Shown here in pieces: positions 1-12,744 of a stretch of 64,000 bases of DNA. The stretch lies in contig NW_020313168.1 in assembly GCF_003265705.1 (NCBI RefSeq), positions 2,544,074 to 2,608,073 of the forward strand. The letters are read 5' to 3'. The position numbers were made by a program, and so were the translations under genes. Each line of letters opens with the position of its first letter. Positions within the stretch are counted from its first letter, which is position 1. A model generated the notes under the pieces. The model made no database searches. It had not been told where the DNA came from and saw only the letters and a list, made by a program, of their open reading frames with translations. The DNA is from Callorhinus ursinus. Lineage: Eukaryota > Chordata > Mammalia > Carnivora > Otariidae.

Positions 1-1149
1 GAATCCCGCCCCTGAGTGAGATTACCAGGTCACTGTGCTTGGCCTTTCACACCCAGTTCGAGTTTGAATAATAGACAGTAGAAAAATGTCCCACTGACCC
101 CTCTGCATTTTTTTTGTTTTTGTTTTTTTAATTCCAATTTAAGAAACATCCTTTGGGGAAATCTTTTCCTCCTTTACTGATTGAAAGGCTTCTCCTTGGC
201 AGGACCGAGGGGTCTGAATCCCCAGAAAGGGACTGGCATGAGAAGGCAGGTGTGAGTCGGGCTGCGGTGGCCCCAGCCAGCTCGGCCGGAACCGGGGAGT
301 CACGGTCAAGCCCAGGACTCAACAAGACTGGCCGGGACAGGCTCCACTATACTGGGCAGAATTAGGCCTTGATTTTTTGAGGCTTTAACCAACAAAACAA
401 GCAGGGGGCCACTGAGTTTTGCTTTGTAGCTCATTACCAATTAAAGGGCCAGTATCCCATGCATAGAACCTTCCAGAAAAATGCCCTTCACCCCTAAAGT
501 TAATGATTTGGGTTTTGTTCCCTCTCTGTTGGAATTGGTTTGTTGAGTGGCTGATGTCATAGGAATTTCGATTCACCAGGAGAAGCCCCGGCTGGTGAAG
601 CAGGGTGCAACCAGCTGAGCCATGTCTGACCTTCCTCCACCCTTTGACGATCGGGCAGATCCGTGGCCAGGAGCCCCATCCCGGTTGTGCCCACCACGCC
701 CCTCGGGAACATGCCTGGTGGAGCTGACCGTGGGTTTGGATTTGACGCATAGCTCTCTACAGTTGACAAAGGGAGACTATGTCCAGTTTGGGCAAATTGG
801 CCACAACCATTGCTGGAGCCAGGGAGAGAGGCCCATCAGCTAGAGTGACTTCTTCGGGGAACGTTGCTTTGTTTTGTGACTTTGGATAGAATATACAAGA
901 CGGGGCAAATGCCCGCTTGCCGAGGAGCCAGGGCTGTTGGCCAGGCCAGCATCTATCTGGCAGATGTCTGGGAAAATGTTTAAAGTAAATAAATGTGACG
1001 ATTTCTGGGTGGACGTGATACCTTCCCCTCTTTCCTAATCCTTGCGCCTGGGGCGGGATCCCCAAGGGCAAGTTCTGGTCCTTTTGCTACTGAAGGTCAG
1101 CCTGGGCCTGGACCGGAACAGGGAATATTGGCTTAAAACCCACACCTCT

Positions 1150-1625
1150 GCACATGTACACATGCACCGTCCACGCGCACACATACGCATGCGCACATGC
1201 ACACAGACCACACGTGTGCGCTCATGTGCATGCATACACACACGCATACATGCACCGATGCATGTGTTCATACGCAGAGGTATACATGCACATGCACGCG
1301 CACACACATGCACATGGCACATGTATGCATACACACGTGCACACACATGCACACATGCATATGTTCATATGCGGAGGCGCACATACATGCACGTACGTGT
1401 ATGCACATGGCACGTGCATGCATACACGTGTGCGCACATACATGCACACATGCATGTGTTTGTATGCAGAGGCACGCGTGCACTTGCATGCACGCACACA
1501 TGTGCACGTGGCACATGTATGCATACACGTGTGCATGCACACGGGCACATGTGCACTGCCTGCACGCACACACATGATATACATGGGCACACATGCATGC
1601 ACACACATACATGCAAACACAAAGT
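1150..1625. repeat. Alternating purine/pyrimidine minisatellite, ~96-bp higher-order unit
   Basis: About 470 bp of CA/TG/CG/TA alternation. A marker segment ending in gcAGAGG/gcGGAGG recurs at 1261, 1358 and 1453, giving periods of 97 and 95 bp, so at least three diverged copies of a ~96-bp unit exist on top of the dinucleotide pattern. Such RY alternation favours left-handed Z-DNA. The 200-residue open frames across it on both strands are composition artefacts (His/Cys/Thr/Met only). Confidence 0.85.
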
Positions 1626-3149
1626 TTCAGAGAGAAAAGTTTGAACATCTTTTGTTTGAGTCTGAAGGAAATATTCAATATTGTCTCATTCTCTCCTATT
1701 TAGTTTTTTCTTTCTCTCTCTCTTTTTTTTTTAAATCACTTTCAGAATTGCTGGGCTAGTTTTTCCAAGTTTAAGATATTCCCCTTCAGATCTCACACTG
1801 CCGTAGCATCCGGGACCTCAGAGCGCTCCCAGAGGGATGAGGCCATGGTTCCAAAGCTGTAAGGGAAGCATACTTCTTCCTGGGGACACCCTCCAGGGGA
1901 TGGAGGAACAGTGCTGGTTCTTGATCGCTGGGCACATTCCTGCACCTGTTTATTCTGTTTTAAAAATAACCTCCTTAAAGAAGTGCTTGTTGCTCACGGG
2001 CACCCACACAGATATTCTGGAACAATGCCCTGTGTCGGTTGGCGTTGGGGTCATGGCCTGGAAAGATGCTCCTGGCTGGAGGCCCAACTGGGCCTTGGGC
2101 AATGACACTGGCCACATTCCCACAGCAGGTCCCGGTCCTGCCCTTCTGTGGCCTGCAGTGGAGATGCCCGGGCCCCGACTCATATCCAGGACCTTCTGCA
2201 GAAACAAAATATATCATGGGGAGCTTTGTTCCAAGGCCACCGAGGTAAGGGAGCTGGAGCAACACAGCAGGAGAGACCACAGGGCAAGAGGGTGCAGCTG
2301 ACCGCAAATCCAGATCATCCCAGAGGTCATGAGAATGCAGTCTTGGCGGCCCCAGCCCCCACCACTACCCTGCCAGGGAAGGGCCTCAGACACCGATCTG
2401 GCTTCAGGCTTCTCGCTCAACCAAGACTTCCCGTTGACACAACAGGGGTGACAGGTCCCACGGAAGACGAAGGACGCAGGGCTCAGCCACACCCCTCCTG
2501 CAAGGTCAGGTTTGCTGAGCCTTTGCTAGGAATGGAAGCCCCAGCTGGGGTTTTGGTTTCCAAGATTAAATCCATCCAGTCACGAGGGTCACCCTGCCCT
2601 TTGTAGGAGGCAAGGAATGGGGCATCTCAGGCACCCTGGGGTGACAACCCCCTGTCTGTTTATCACTCCAAGCTCTGCCTTCCAAGATGGAAAACGCCTT
2701 TGTCAGGGGAAGCATCTGTCCCCTTCTGTTCTGTCTTTGCCAGTGGAGGTCTTGGGGTGGGGAGACTTCACAAGGATGCTGTGCAGGCAGGGGCTCTCCA
2801 AAACTGTCCTGGGGGCTGTGTCACCGCCAGGGTATGGGGAGGCTGCAGGACTGAGGCTTCTGCTCTTAAGCTCTGATTTGAAAGTGCATTGGTGCCCATC
2901 AAAAGCATCCTCGTGGGTTGGACTTCTCTTCTGGAGGATGACCAGAGATCTCCTTGCCTCTATGAACTGAGCGTAGACGGGGAATGGGGAGCCTGTGCCT
3001 GGTGTGTCCTAGAAAGACCAGGTCTGAGGCCAGTGAATAAGACTGGCGATGGATATTGACCCAAAGTGGGTGGATGCGGACCAAACACGCACCTTTGCTA
3101 CCCCCACCTCCCATGCACCGGGGGCCAAACGGTGACTGGCGCCACAGTG

Positions 3150-3430
3150 ATTTATTCAAGTGTTAATCAAACACTTTTATTTTCTGATTATCTCTCCGTT
3201 TGATGGATGGCAGATGCCAGTGCAGTCAAAATATAAACACTCCAGTCGGAACATTTCAAGGAAGAAATCAGCCGTTCCGGAGAGCAGGGGACAGCACCCC
3301 GTCTGCCGCCTGGCAGAGAGTTTCAGTGGGAAAAATTATTTTCCATAACCTTTTTGCTTTCTATTTAAATTAAGCTTCGCCAAGCAAGTTTGGCAGTAAT
3401 AGAGGGCTCCTAATTTGGTCCCCCTTGACC
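3150..3430. promoter_or_regulatory. AT-rich intronic block with a short palindrome
   Basis: A perfect inverted repeat aagtgtt/aacactt (3158-3164 and 3170-3176, 5-bp loop) overlaps the NKX2-like word tcaagtg (3156-3162). AT-rich unique sequence follows (attttctgattatctctc, attattttccataacctttt, tttaaattaagcttcgccaa). No repeat family recognised. Confidence 0.25.
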
Positions 3431-3887
3431 TCTGCCGCCTTGATTGGCAGTCCGTTGTCGGGCTGGAAGTTGTGCCTGGGAGGTGAGAGTGAGCAGAACA
3501 AATGCCCAGGACAGCTCTGCGTCCCCCGAGGACCCAGGCGGAGGGGGGAGTGTGCAATTAGAGAGATCTTCACACAGAAAGTTAATTAGCTACTAAATAG
3601 CATTTAGCACAGTTTACGATGGGAAATGCATGTCTGAAAGCAAATGGAGGAGATCTCACCGGAGAGCGGGACGGCCGCCACAGGGCGAGGGCAGTCCTGG
3701 CCTGCTGGCATCTCCCCTCCCAGGGCCCACGCCACGCCAGGGTCGCAGGGCGGGGACTGTCCCCCGAGCAGCCCGGGCCTGGCCTCGGCGCGGCACTCCC
3801 ACCCACCCCACGCACACTGCCCAGCCTCCCTGTCGCAAAATGGCTTAAATGTGTCTTCGCTTCCTGGGAATTGTGTCTGTAGGGGCG

Positions 3888-4325
3888 TTGAATAGTGTTC
3901 CCCCAAAATTCATGTCCACCCAAAACCTCAGATGCGACCTTAACTCGGAAGGTCTTAGCGGACATAACTGAGGATCAAGACGAGTCTGCATCGGATCAGG
4001 GTGGGTCCCAGGGTGAGGGTCTTTGCAAGAGACAGAAGAGGCCACAGAAAGACACAGGGAAGGTCTTGTGAGGCTGCAGGCAGGGGGTCGGAGGGATGCA
4101 TCTACAAGCCAAGGACGCCGAGGATGCCAGCAACCCCCAGACGCCGGAAGACGCGAGGCAAGATTCTCCCCTCGAGCCTTCGGAGGGAGCGCGGCCGTCT
4201 GGACGCCCTGATCTCTGAGTGCTGGCCTGCAGGGCTGCGAGAGAGTGAATTTCTGTGGTTGTAAGGCACCCAGTTGGTGGTGATCTGTTCCAGCAGCCCC
4301 AGGCAACGGACAGTGTTGCTGGCCA
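3888..4325 (+). mobile_element. MaLR (MLT1-like) solo LTR
   Basis: The opening (gttgaatagtgttcccccaa) and the order of segments match the second copy at 17730-18175: attcatgtccacc, ctcagatg, gtctttgca, ggtgggccc-like, and the end around gagtgaatttctgtggttgtaag. This is the signature of ERVL-MaLR LTRs. It is old, many CpGs are retained, and no internal viral genes adjoin it. Confidence 0.65.
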
Positions 4326-4984
4326 CGATACACCCCTGACCTCGTCCACGGGGCCAGGAGGCCGGTGTGGGTGCAGGTGTCTGAAGCCAGAGAATGGCTT
4401 GGTGGGCGGGGTGGGGGGGCCTGGGGGCCCCAGAAAAACGAAGAGGCGGCGTCAGGACCGCCTCTGTTTTCTGTAAGATCTAAATACTGACTTAGGTGTT
4501 GATCATTTGACCTTTATGTTTTGTTTCCCTGTTGAAACTGAGGGTTGATTGCTTGGGGTCTTTTTTTGTTTGTTTGCAGAGGGTAGGTTTTTGCTTTGTT
4601 TTGGTTTTTCATTTGTTTGGATTTCTTTGCCCTCGATGTTTTTCATGATTTGGAGGGATTTTGTTTTTCTTTCGTAATTATGAAAGTCACAGGTGATTTG
4701 CCAAAGTAATTTCAGAAGGGGGTGAAATCTTGCCTATGATCCACCCCCCAATGTGGCCCTTGGTGACATTTTGGGGTGTTTCCTCCTGCCTTGCCTTTAT
4801 TTCTTGTTTGTGTGTTTCTGGTGCCTGAGTTATTTTATAGAGTTGTACACGTGCTATCTGTAAAATTGGGTTACTTGACTTTAAAAAAAACAATTCAAAA
4901 TCCTGTTATATGTGATACATGCACTGGGACACGTGTGAAGGTACAGCCTCATACTTGCATGAGCCCCTGTCAGCCTTCGCGTGG

Positions 4985-5065
4985 CTGTGTGGGCCGGAGC
5001 CCCCATTGTCCCCCCGGTGTCCCCCCGTGTCTCCCCGGTGTCTCCCCCGTGTCTCCCCCGGTGTC
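4985..5065. repeat. Short C-rich minisatellite
   Basis: Repeats of a ~12-bp unit gtgtctcccccg and variants (gtgtccccccgtgtctcccc), about five imperfect copies. C-rich on +, G-rich on -. Confidence 0.75.
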
Positions 5066-5334
5066 GGGGAGGAACCGCCTTCTGGGATTCGGTGTGCGTT
5101 GTCTCCTGGCTTCTCCGCAGGGGGCCCCTGAGAGACGTTAACCATCGCTGCTTTAAAGGTCTGAGCCTTAGTGGGGGACACACTGACACACGTGTGTGCC
5201 ACGCACATGCACACAGAGGTTCCGTGTGTCCTGTGCGTGTGTACGCACAAAGGTGGAATGCGGACGCGTATTTGCACACAGGCAATGTGATATTATTTAT
5301 CTATCAAAAAAAAAAAAAAAAAGGAAGACATCCC

Positions 5335-5770
5335 AAGTCCTCAGGAGGAGGTGTGGCCGACCCAACGTCCTGACGGGACAAAGGCCACAAATATGGGAAC
5401 GGAAAACGTCCTGCTGGAACACGGTGCCGACAGCATGGTCCCGTTTGCGCTCCAGTGTGTCCGTGCGCCACGCGCCCCGCACACCAGAGCGCCCCCACCG
5501 CTTCCCGTGGAGCAGCAGGACTGAGTCGGGGCTGGGGCTGGTGAAAGAACGGGAGACTTCGCGGTTTTGCTTTACCCTTGTCTGAGTGTCTGAATTTGTG
5601 ACAAGCACATTCCTTTCCGCGGTAAAGAATTGGCGGAGAGGGCCGGGGATTTGCCCGTTCACTTTGCCTCGGGCAGGAGGAGGTGTCTGCCTGATTGTAG
5701 ACCTCCCGACATCGCTTCCACCCGTTCGGAAATCACTCATTGCTGGTGCCGGCGCTAAAAAACCGTGTTC
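5335..5770. promoter_or_regulatory. Intronic CpG-dense patch
   Basis: About 21 CpGs in 5340-5580, near the number expected from C and G content, i.e. no CpG depletion, with more CpGs to about 5770. It follows an A-run (5304-5322). There is no coding similarity. It could be an alternative promoter, an unmethylated enhancer or a recent GC-rich insertion. Confidence 0.4.
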
Positions 5771-7653
5771 ATTTGCGTTTCTTTATGACTGACACCTTTG
5801 AATGTGTTTCTGTGTGCTTACTCACGTTGTTTCTTCTTTTGTGAAGAAAAAGACATTGGCCCAGTTATCTCCTGGGGTCTTTGTGGTTTTTATGGAAGAG
5901 CACATCAAAGAGAAAATGCTATTAGCCTCATGGGAAGGTCCCCAAAACCTCCTCGAGGACCGCTTTGGAATTGTTTTCGTGGCGAGCAGGAAGCAGGGGG
6001 AGGCGGCCCGGGATCTGCCCCACACATCACCTTCTGGCATCTTACCCCTTCCACTCTGTGAACCGCCGTGGAGGGCTTTGGTGTGGGGCGCTAAGTCAGG
6101 CCGACAGGGGATGCCGCCCCACCCGCAGGAGCAGCCTTTCCAAGCTCCCCCGGTCCCTGAATAGACATTTGGCTCTAAGAATACTCTGTCGGCAATGTCC
6201 CAATCCTGGTTTGCCTTAAATACCCTGCGCCAAGCCAAGCAGAGCTGTTGGACAACCTGGAACCAGGCCCAGGGGATGAAGAAACAAGAGACGAGTAGGG
6301 GGCGTTGTAGGCAGGGAGGGGGGAAGGAATCAACGACAAGTCTGGTGCTGACATCACTCGTGGATGAGGTGCCGTGTGCGAAATTCAGGCTTGCTGCGTC
6401 AGCCTTGTGGCTGAGATTTAAATGAATATAAATGAGGAGCGCTATCAAAGAAGGCAGGTGATTTCGTTGTTTGTTATCAGGAGTTGCTGGTTTGGGTGGG
6501 GCGCGGTTGAGTCCCCAGGCGCCGCTCCGAGTGTGCTGGACCGCCTGTTTTGGACCCGCAGCCAGGACTGGCTGTCTCTGCTGTAGGGGTTCCTGGAGGT
6601 GGTTCACACCAACCCTGGATGTGGGAAGGAGATGCCGGGAGTGGCACCAAGCCCAGAGCTCGGGATCCAGAATGTTCTGGCTTCGAGCTCCACTCTTCTT
6701 CCCCCTGGCTGTGTTTCTCAGCAGGTGCCTTCACTCCCTATGCCTCGGTATCCATGTAGGAAAACGAGTTGACTGGCCTCATGATCTTTAAGGCGCTCCT
6801 AGGACCACATGCTCCTTTTCTGGACAAACCGGACTCCAGACTCCCCCTGCCCTCCCCCCATAAACCTCGTCCGATGGTCTTGCCGCTCTGGAAGGGGTGT
6901 TGCAGCCCGCCAGGTGGAGCTTGCTGATCTGTATGATGGTCAAGGAGTCCTTGCTGTGAAGCCCAGAGAGAAGATGAATTTGGGCTGAAAGCCTGAAAAG
7001 GAGTTCATGAAATTTAATCAGATGCCTAAGGGGAACACCTAAATTTAGTCAAATTATTATTAGTATTCATTCCATTTTTAAATTGCCTAGGGGAACGTCA
7101 CTGAAAACGTCGGGAAACCACCAGCCTGGGTGGTGATGGTTCTGTTTCTGCAGAGCTGTGGGGCACGTCGGGGCACCACAGGGGTCCCTACAAACCACAT
7201 GCCTGCTGCCCAGCGGCACCCCAGCCGGGAGCCAGAAGGTCCGGGATGGGGAGAGCAGGTGACCACAGGGGGTCAGGCACACCTGAAGGCTTCCTGTGTT
7301 TGGTGTAACGGACCCAGAGTGAATCACTTGTTGACCGCGTCAGCCCCAGGCTCTGGTCACCGGAGCCCCCCATGCACGGCAAGGCCCCTGGTCAAGGACG
7401 ACTCCCACCCAGAGTTTCCTCCTTGTTACTTAGCTACGCGGTCAGTTTGTTACTTTGTCTGCCCTCTACCTCTGCTGGTTCTGGAGCTTGGGGCGGGCTT
7501 CCTGGTGTGTGGGAGAAGTTCCTAGAACAGGTGTACAAAGGACAATGGGGCCCCTTCCTTCCTGCTCCTGGTAAGATGTAAGACCTGTGTGATTTGGGGC
7601 CCAACAGATTGGAGGGGGACTTTCCAGGGCTGGAATTTTTAAAAAAGATTCCT

Positions 7654-7838
7654 GGGGCACCTGGGTGGCTCAGTCGTTAAGCGTCTGCCTTCGGCTCGGG
7701 TCATGATCCCAGGATCCTGGGATCAAGCCCCGCATCGGGCTCCCTGCTCCATGGGAGGCCTGCTTCTCCCTCTCCCACTCCCCCTGCTTGTGTTCCCTCT
7801 CTTGCTGTGTGTCTCTCTGTCAAATAAATAAATATAAA
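7654..7838 (+). mobile_element. Can-SINE (tRNA-Lys derived)
   Basis: tRNA-derived head (ggcacctgggtggctcag, A-box-like), then gtcatgatcccagg and ggatcaagccccgcatcggg (B-box-like), a CT-rich linker and an AAATAAATA tail. The tail abuts the tail of the opposite-strand SINE that follows. Confidence 0.93.
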
Positions 7839-8020
7839 GATTTTATTTATTTATTTGAGAGAGGGAGAGTGAGCAGGACAGAGAGGGACAGAGAATCTGA
7901 AGCAGACTCAGCACTGAGCACAGAGTTGGACATGGGGCTCAATCCCATGACTGTGAGATCATGACCTGAGCTGAAATCAAGAGTCGGACACGTAACTGAC
8001 TGAGCCCCCCAGGCACCCCC
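7836..8020 (-). mobile_element. Can-SINE, tail-to-tail with the preceding copy
   Basis: Reverse-complement SINE: ttttatttatttatttgaga tail first, then the ga-rich linker, gagatcatgacctgagc, and the head reading gagccccccaggcacccc. With 7654-7838 it forms an inverted SINE pair. Confidence 0.92.
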
Positions 8021-10609
8021 CCCCTGCAATTCCAGGCATTTTTGTAGAAAAACCACACAAGGCCAACGTGGTACCTTTTTATTGCCCTAAAAAACCTGTG
8101 TGAGGAGCCTGTGCTTCCTCCCGACCCCACACAGGTGGCGGTACTCCTGGCCTCCCCGCCTCCCCAACCTCCTCCAGCATCACATTGTTGGTTTGGGCTT
8201 GGGGTCCCAGCTTCTTCTTGAGAAGGTCATGAGGCTGGCAGGCAGGCTGGGCTGGGCCTGCTACTGTGGGTGCCTTCCCTCTCTGTCGAGGCTGGGAGCC
8301 GGGACCGCCATGGGCGTGCATCCTCTGCCTTTCTCTGCCAGCCCAGGGGTCTTGGCAGTGTGGCCCCCGGGGCCTCGCCTCTGCCAGGGTCTGGCCCTTG
8401 CCGGATCTGTGTCGCTCCTTATTTTTCTCGGGCATACACAACTTCCCAAGTGTGACCATGAGTGGGCTGAGGACATGCAGCTAATGAGTGCACTTTGCTC
8501 TAGAACTCTCTCATTTTCTCTCCTATGCTAAATTTCTGTAAAATCTGGAAGGATAAAAAAATGTGTAACTCTGTTTTTCGTTCTTTTGGAGTTCAGAGAG
8601 ATCTCTTTCCTCTTATTTTCTCAGTCAATTCTATTTCAAAGATGAAGTCAGCCGGGAATAAAACCGAACACTTGGTCCTCAAAAGCCTGGTTCGGGAGCA
8701 GCCAGGAGTGGTCTCCAGACTGCTTGGGCTATTAATTATTTTGCTTTATTTATTAGATGTACCCAGCGTCCCTTAGCCTCCAAGCATATTTACAAATGCC
8801 TTAAGGGAAAGAGAAAAACAATGATTGCTGCCATCAGAGTCTCCAGCCCTTCATGAATAATACCGTATAATGACGTTAAGTGGAGAGGGCCCCGCACAGC
8901 ATCCCGCGTACATCCTGTCTACCTGTGTGACAATTGTAATGCATCCGATGCAGGGAAGCTCAGAAACTCGTGAAAGCAACTGGATGGTTTAAATGACATT
9001 TTTCTTAATTTTACTTAGAAATCGGATGGCATCATTCTATTTGACTCAGAAAAAAAAAATACAAACACAAACAGCATCCAAAGGACGGGTGCGTTCTCTC
9101 CCGCCTGCCATGAGGGTCTGGGCAGCCCAGCGCCGCTCCCCCTGGGCCATCGGAGGAAAAGAAGCAAGGCCTGGCCTGGTTATCTTTTCCTAAATTGTGT
9201 TGGTAATAAACCTGAATAATGTGCCTGTTCCCTTCCTCCCCGTGATTTACGCCTTTCATAATTAGCCCTGCACACTCACGTGATGTCAGAGACAGAGAGA
9301 CAGAGGCTGAGACACGGCCCTCCCGGCTCGGAGCAGCATGCAGAGCTGTGATTTATGCCCCGCTCAGCCCGTCTTCCCTCGGCCTGCGGTGTCCCTCTGG
9401 GCGGAAGAGCCAGGTTGGCCTCGGGCGTGGGCTGATGACACCCGAGCTCAGCCACAGCAGGTTCTAGGGACTGAAACAGCAGACTCTGCCCGGCCTCCAC
9501 TCTGAAAATTTGCAATCGCATCAAAAACGACACTCTAAGCCCGGGAGGACCGGTCCCTGGGGTGCTCCGGGGCACCGAGGTCTCCGGAAAGCTTGTCAAG
9601 CTCACATTGGCCACGCAAGGGGCCACAGTCACCCAGGTTTAGTGCCCTGGCCGGCCACCCGGGAAGTGCCATTGACTGTCCCCCCTGTGCCCCGCCTGGC
9701 CGGGCTCCGCCAGCAAACCCCAGCGCAGGCCCCACAGCTGCTGTGGTCAGCGGAAACCAGACAGAGTCCAGCGCAGCGACCGGATTGATCCAACGCTGTC
9801 TGTGCGCACGCGTGTGTGTTTGTGTGCACGTGTGTGTGGTGTCAATTACGGCAGATGTGCCTTCGGTTTTGCTCGGAATAGTCGGCTTAGTATGCATTTT
9901 AGAAACTGCCAGAACTTGAGAGCCTAATGGGGTCTCAGTTCTCAGAGTCCAGCCGCCGTCGGCTCCATCGTTCCGTTTTACAGATGGAAAGAAGGATATG
10001 CAGACAGTGAGGCCTCCTTTGTCACCTGCCCGCATCCTCCTCTGTGCTGGGCCCTGCTGGGCGCAGACACCATCCCTGCTGGGGGCCATGACACATCCCA
10101 GGGAGGCGCGCGTGCTGGGAAGGGGCTTGGGGCAGGGCCACAGGCTCAGGGAAGGCGGGTCCCTGTCTGTGGAGTCAGAGACTTCAAGGTGGAGGACTGC
10201 CCCTCGGCCCCAGCCTCTCCTCCTTTAGACACAGCCCTGGCGAGGCCCCCTCCCTGTCAGGGAACAGGGGACAGAAGGGTTTCTACCTGAAGTCCCCTTT
10301 TCTCCCCGATCCCTCATTCACGGAGGGTTGGGCTGGGCTCCAGAGGATTCGAAGAACAGAGAGGTGCGGAGAGGGGCATGCATGCAGAGGCTGAGGGCTG
10401 GGGGGCGGCTGGGACCAGGCATGGCAAGCACTTTGGAGCCCAGACTTGGAAGGAGATGATACAGGGTTGCGGGGCCTGTGGAGGGCGGAGGGCATCTTGC
10501 CTGGACTGACTGTCCCATAACCACAGACGGTGGGCCGGGCAGCAAGCTGCACCTGATGAGCAGACGGAAGAGCAGCGTCCACCCAGCCCTGTCCCAGGGG
10601 TCTCTCCCA

Positions 10610-10715
10610 ACACGCTTTACAGATGAGGAGACTGAGGCCCAGCCAAGTGGGTAACTGGCCCGACACCACATAGGCTGGTTAAGGGGCCAAGCCAGGATTG
10701 GTCCCAGGTCCTCCA
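10610..10715 (-). mobile_element. MIR remnant
   Basis: tttacagatgaggagactga, ggcccagcc and gccaggattggtcccagg are reverse MIR core features. Confidence 0.7.
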
Positions 10716-10781
10716 GGAGCTATACCTGTGAGAGGGAGGATTCCCCTCGGCTTGACTTTGGCTGGAAGAATGTAGGCACAG

Positions 10782-10957
10782 GGCGCCTGGGTGGCTCAGA
10801 TGGTTAAGCGTCTGCCTTCGGCTCAGGTCATGATCCCAGGGTCCTGGGATCGAGTCCTGCATCGGGCTCCCTGCTGCTTGGGAGCCTGCTTCTCCCTCTG
10901 CCTCTTTCTCTCTCTGTCTCTCATGAATAAATAAATAAAATCTTAAAAAAAAAAAAA
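10782..10957 (+). mobile_element. Can-SINE with 15-bp target duplication
   Basis: Full head-to-tail element flanked by identical direct repeats agaatgtaggcacag at 10767-10781 and 10958-10972. The perfect duplication suggests a relatively young insertion. Confidence 0.96.
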
Positions 10958-12490
10958 AGAATGTAGGCACAGCCCATACATGCCTGGTGCAGTCGTTCAT
11001 GTTCTGGTAAACACACGTGTGCATGCTGCTGTGTGTGCCATGCTTGTGGTCGGCGACTTGTCGGCTGGCCCCGTCTGAAAGCCCTGTGTGAGAGGAAACG
11101 CCTGATGCTTGGCACGTGATGGAGGGTGCGCTCTCCTGCTGCACATTGCAGCAGCCTGGAGCAGTGGCCGGGACTCCCTGGCCTCAGTTTCTGCATCTGA
11201 GAAGTGGGCATGGCCATGATGGGGTGGGGTTCCTGCTTAAACCTTTAGAACCGAGACTGCTCAGTTTGTGTTAGTGATCTTACCTCATCCTCTCGGCTTT
11301 GTCTGGGCAAGGAACAGCTGGGAGGAGCAAGACCCCTGGTTGTCCCGTGTGTGGACTAGTTAGCTTCTGGGGAACAAGGCAGAACGCGAGAATGCCCAGC
11401 AGCATGCGGTGGGCAGTCAGGACCCGCCAGCCAGAGGCTGTGTCACTGCGCGGGGTGCCCGCGCCCCGCCGGGCTGCCTCACCCGTGAGTGGTGGAAGCT
11501 GAGAGTGCCGAAACGGCGGTCCTCGTGACTGAGAGGCCTCTGTCACCCTGGAACCCAGTGGCTTTGCCGGGCTCTGCCCAGACCCCATGACAGCCCCGCC
11601 CTGCACCGCGGTCCCTTCCCAGGTGACTCTCACGCTCCATCTGAATGGGCAGGTGCAGGCAGCGCCAGAAATCACGCGTGTGCTCATCGTCCCTGGGCCA
11701 TGCATGGGTGGACCTGCTGGGGTCAGGTGAGCAGCAACCCACGGGAGGCCAGGTTCCCGGCACACCTCCCACCAGCTCGCACGCTGTGCGGGGCGGGCTT
11801 GGCGGGCATTGCCATCGGGCAGATGGCAGAACATCAGATCCAGGTGGTTTCGTTCTCCCTCGTACCCTGATGCCAGGCTTTCTTCACATCAACTTTACCA
11901 AATCAGAAGAAAGAATAAAACAAAACAAAAGCATGCTTTCCCAAAACCCAAAGCCCTGCGGGGAGGGGGGAGGGGATGCCACGCAGACTGCAGCAGCTTC
12001 TGGGTCTTCGTGGGCCCTGCCAGGGACAGGTCACTTCTCTCTCTCAGGGCCACCGCCGGCGCGGAAGTAGTGGTCTTCTTCCACGGCCTTCCCTAAATAT
12101 AGAGGACGTGGCCTCCCACCCCCACCCCTGCTCAGATGGAGGACCCAGGCCAAGTAAGGGATGGGACGCAGGGAGACAGCCGCAGAGCCCTTGTGAAAGC
12201 AGGATGGCCATCCTTCTACCTACTTTCTGAATGTTCCCAAACATATTTCACAAAACTCTTCATTGTCCTCAGGATGAAGCAAAGCAGCTGCGTGGACAGC
12301 ACAGGTGAGCAGAGCTTCCTACCAGCCCTGCCCGTCAGCTTGCAGGGCTCCGCACGGCTCCCCGGCTGCCCCGCCCCGCAGCTGATCCGCTCGGGTGGGC
12401 GTCAGGCCAGAACCAAGCCAGGGAGAGAGAGGAAAGACCAGAAAATTCATGGGAGGGTAGGGGAAATGGAGAGGTTCCAAAGCGGTAACC

Positions 12491-12722
12491 TGTTTTCCTC
12501 TTCCCCTTTTCCTCCCCCTCCCCTTCCCCTTCCCCCTCCCTCCCCCTCCCCCTCCGCCTCTCTCTCTTCCTGTCCCCCTCCCCCACCCTCTCCCCTCCCC
12601 CTCCCTCCCCTGTTCTCCCCCCCTGCCCCCCCCCTCCTCTTCTCCCTCCTCCTCCCCCTCCTCCTCACTCTCCTCCCCTACCCCTCTTCCCCTCCCCCCC
12701 TTCTCCTCCTCCTCCTTTTCCA
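12491..12722. repeat. Polypyrimidine/polypurine tract
   Basis: About 230 bp that are almost purely C and T on the + strand (runs of ccctccc and ccttcccc). It has mirror-repeat, triplex (H-DNA) and, on the - strand, G-quadruplex potential. It ends just before the L1 remnant that received two SINEs. The Arg/Glu/Gly-only open frames on the - strand are artefacts. Confidence 0.9.
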
Positions 12723-12744
12723 CCTGCTAAAATACACATAACAG

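Noticed and set aside
1042..1759. Overlapping open frames of about 200 codons on the + strand
   Set aside because: They run through the CA/TG minisatellite and encode only His, Thr, Cys, Met and Ala repeats; open because the repeat lacks stop codons.
3845..4333. 162-codon - strand frame
   Set aside because: Lies antisense across a MaLR LTR; its partner LTR at 17730-18175 has a similar antisense frame, so the openness comes from the repeat.
7654..7750. tRNA-like sequence with A- and B-box similarity
   Set aside because: It is the head of a tRNA-Lys-derived SINE, one of 13 in the window, not a tRNA gene.
12136..12741. 201-codon + frame and 134-codon - frame
   Set aside because: Both cross the polypyrimidine tract (Pro/Leu/Ser or Gly/Glu/Arg only); no start context or homology.
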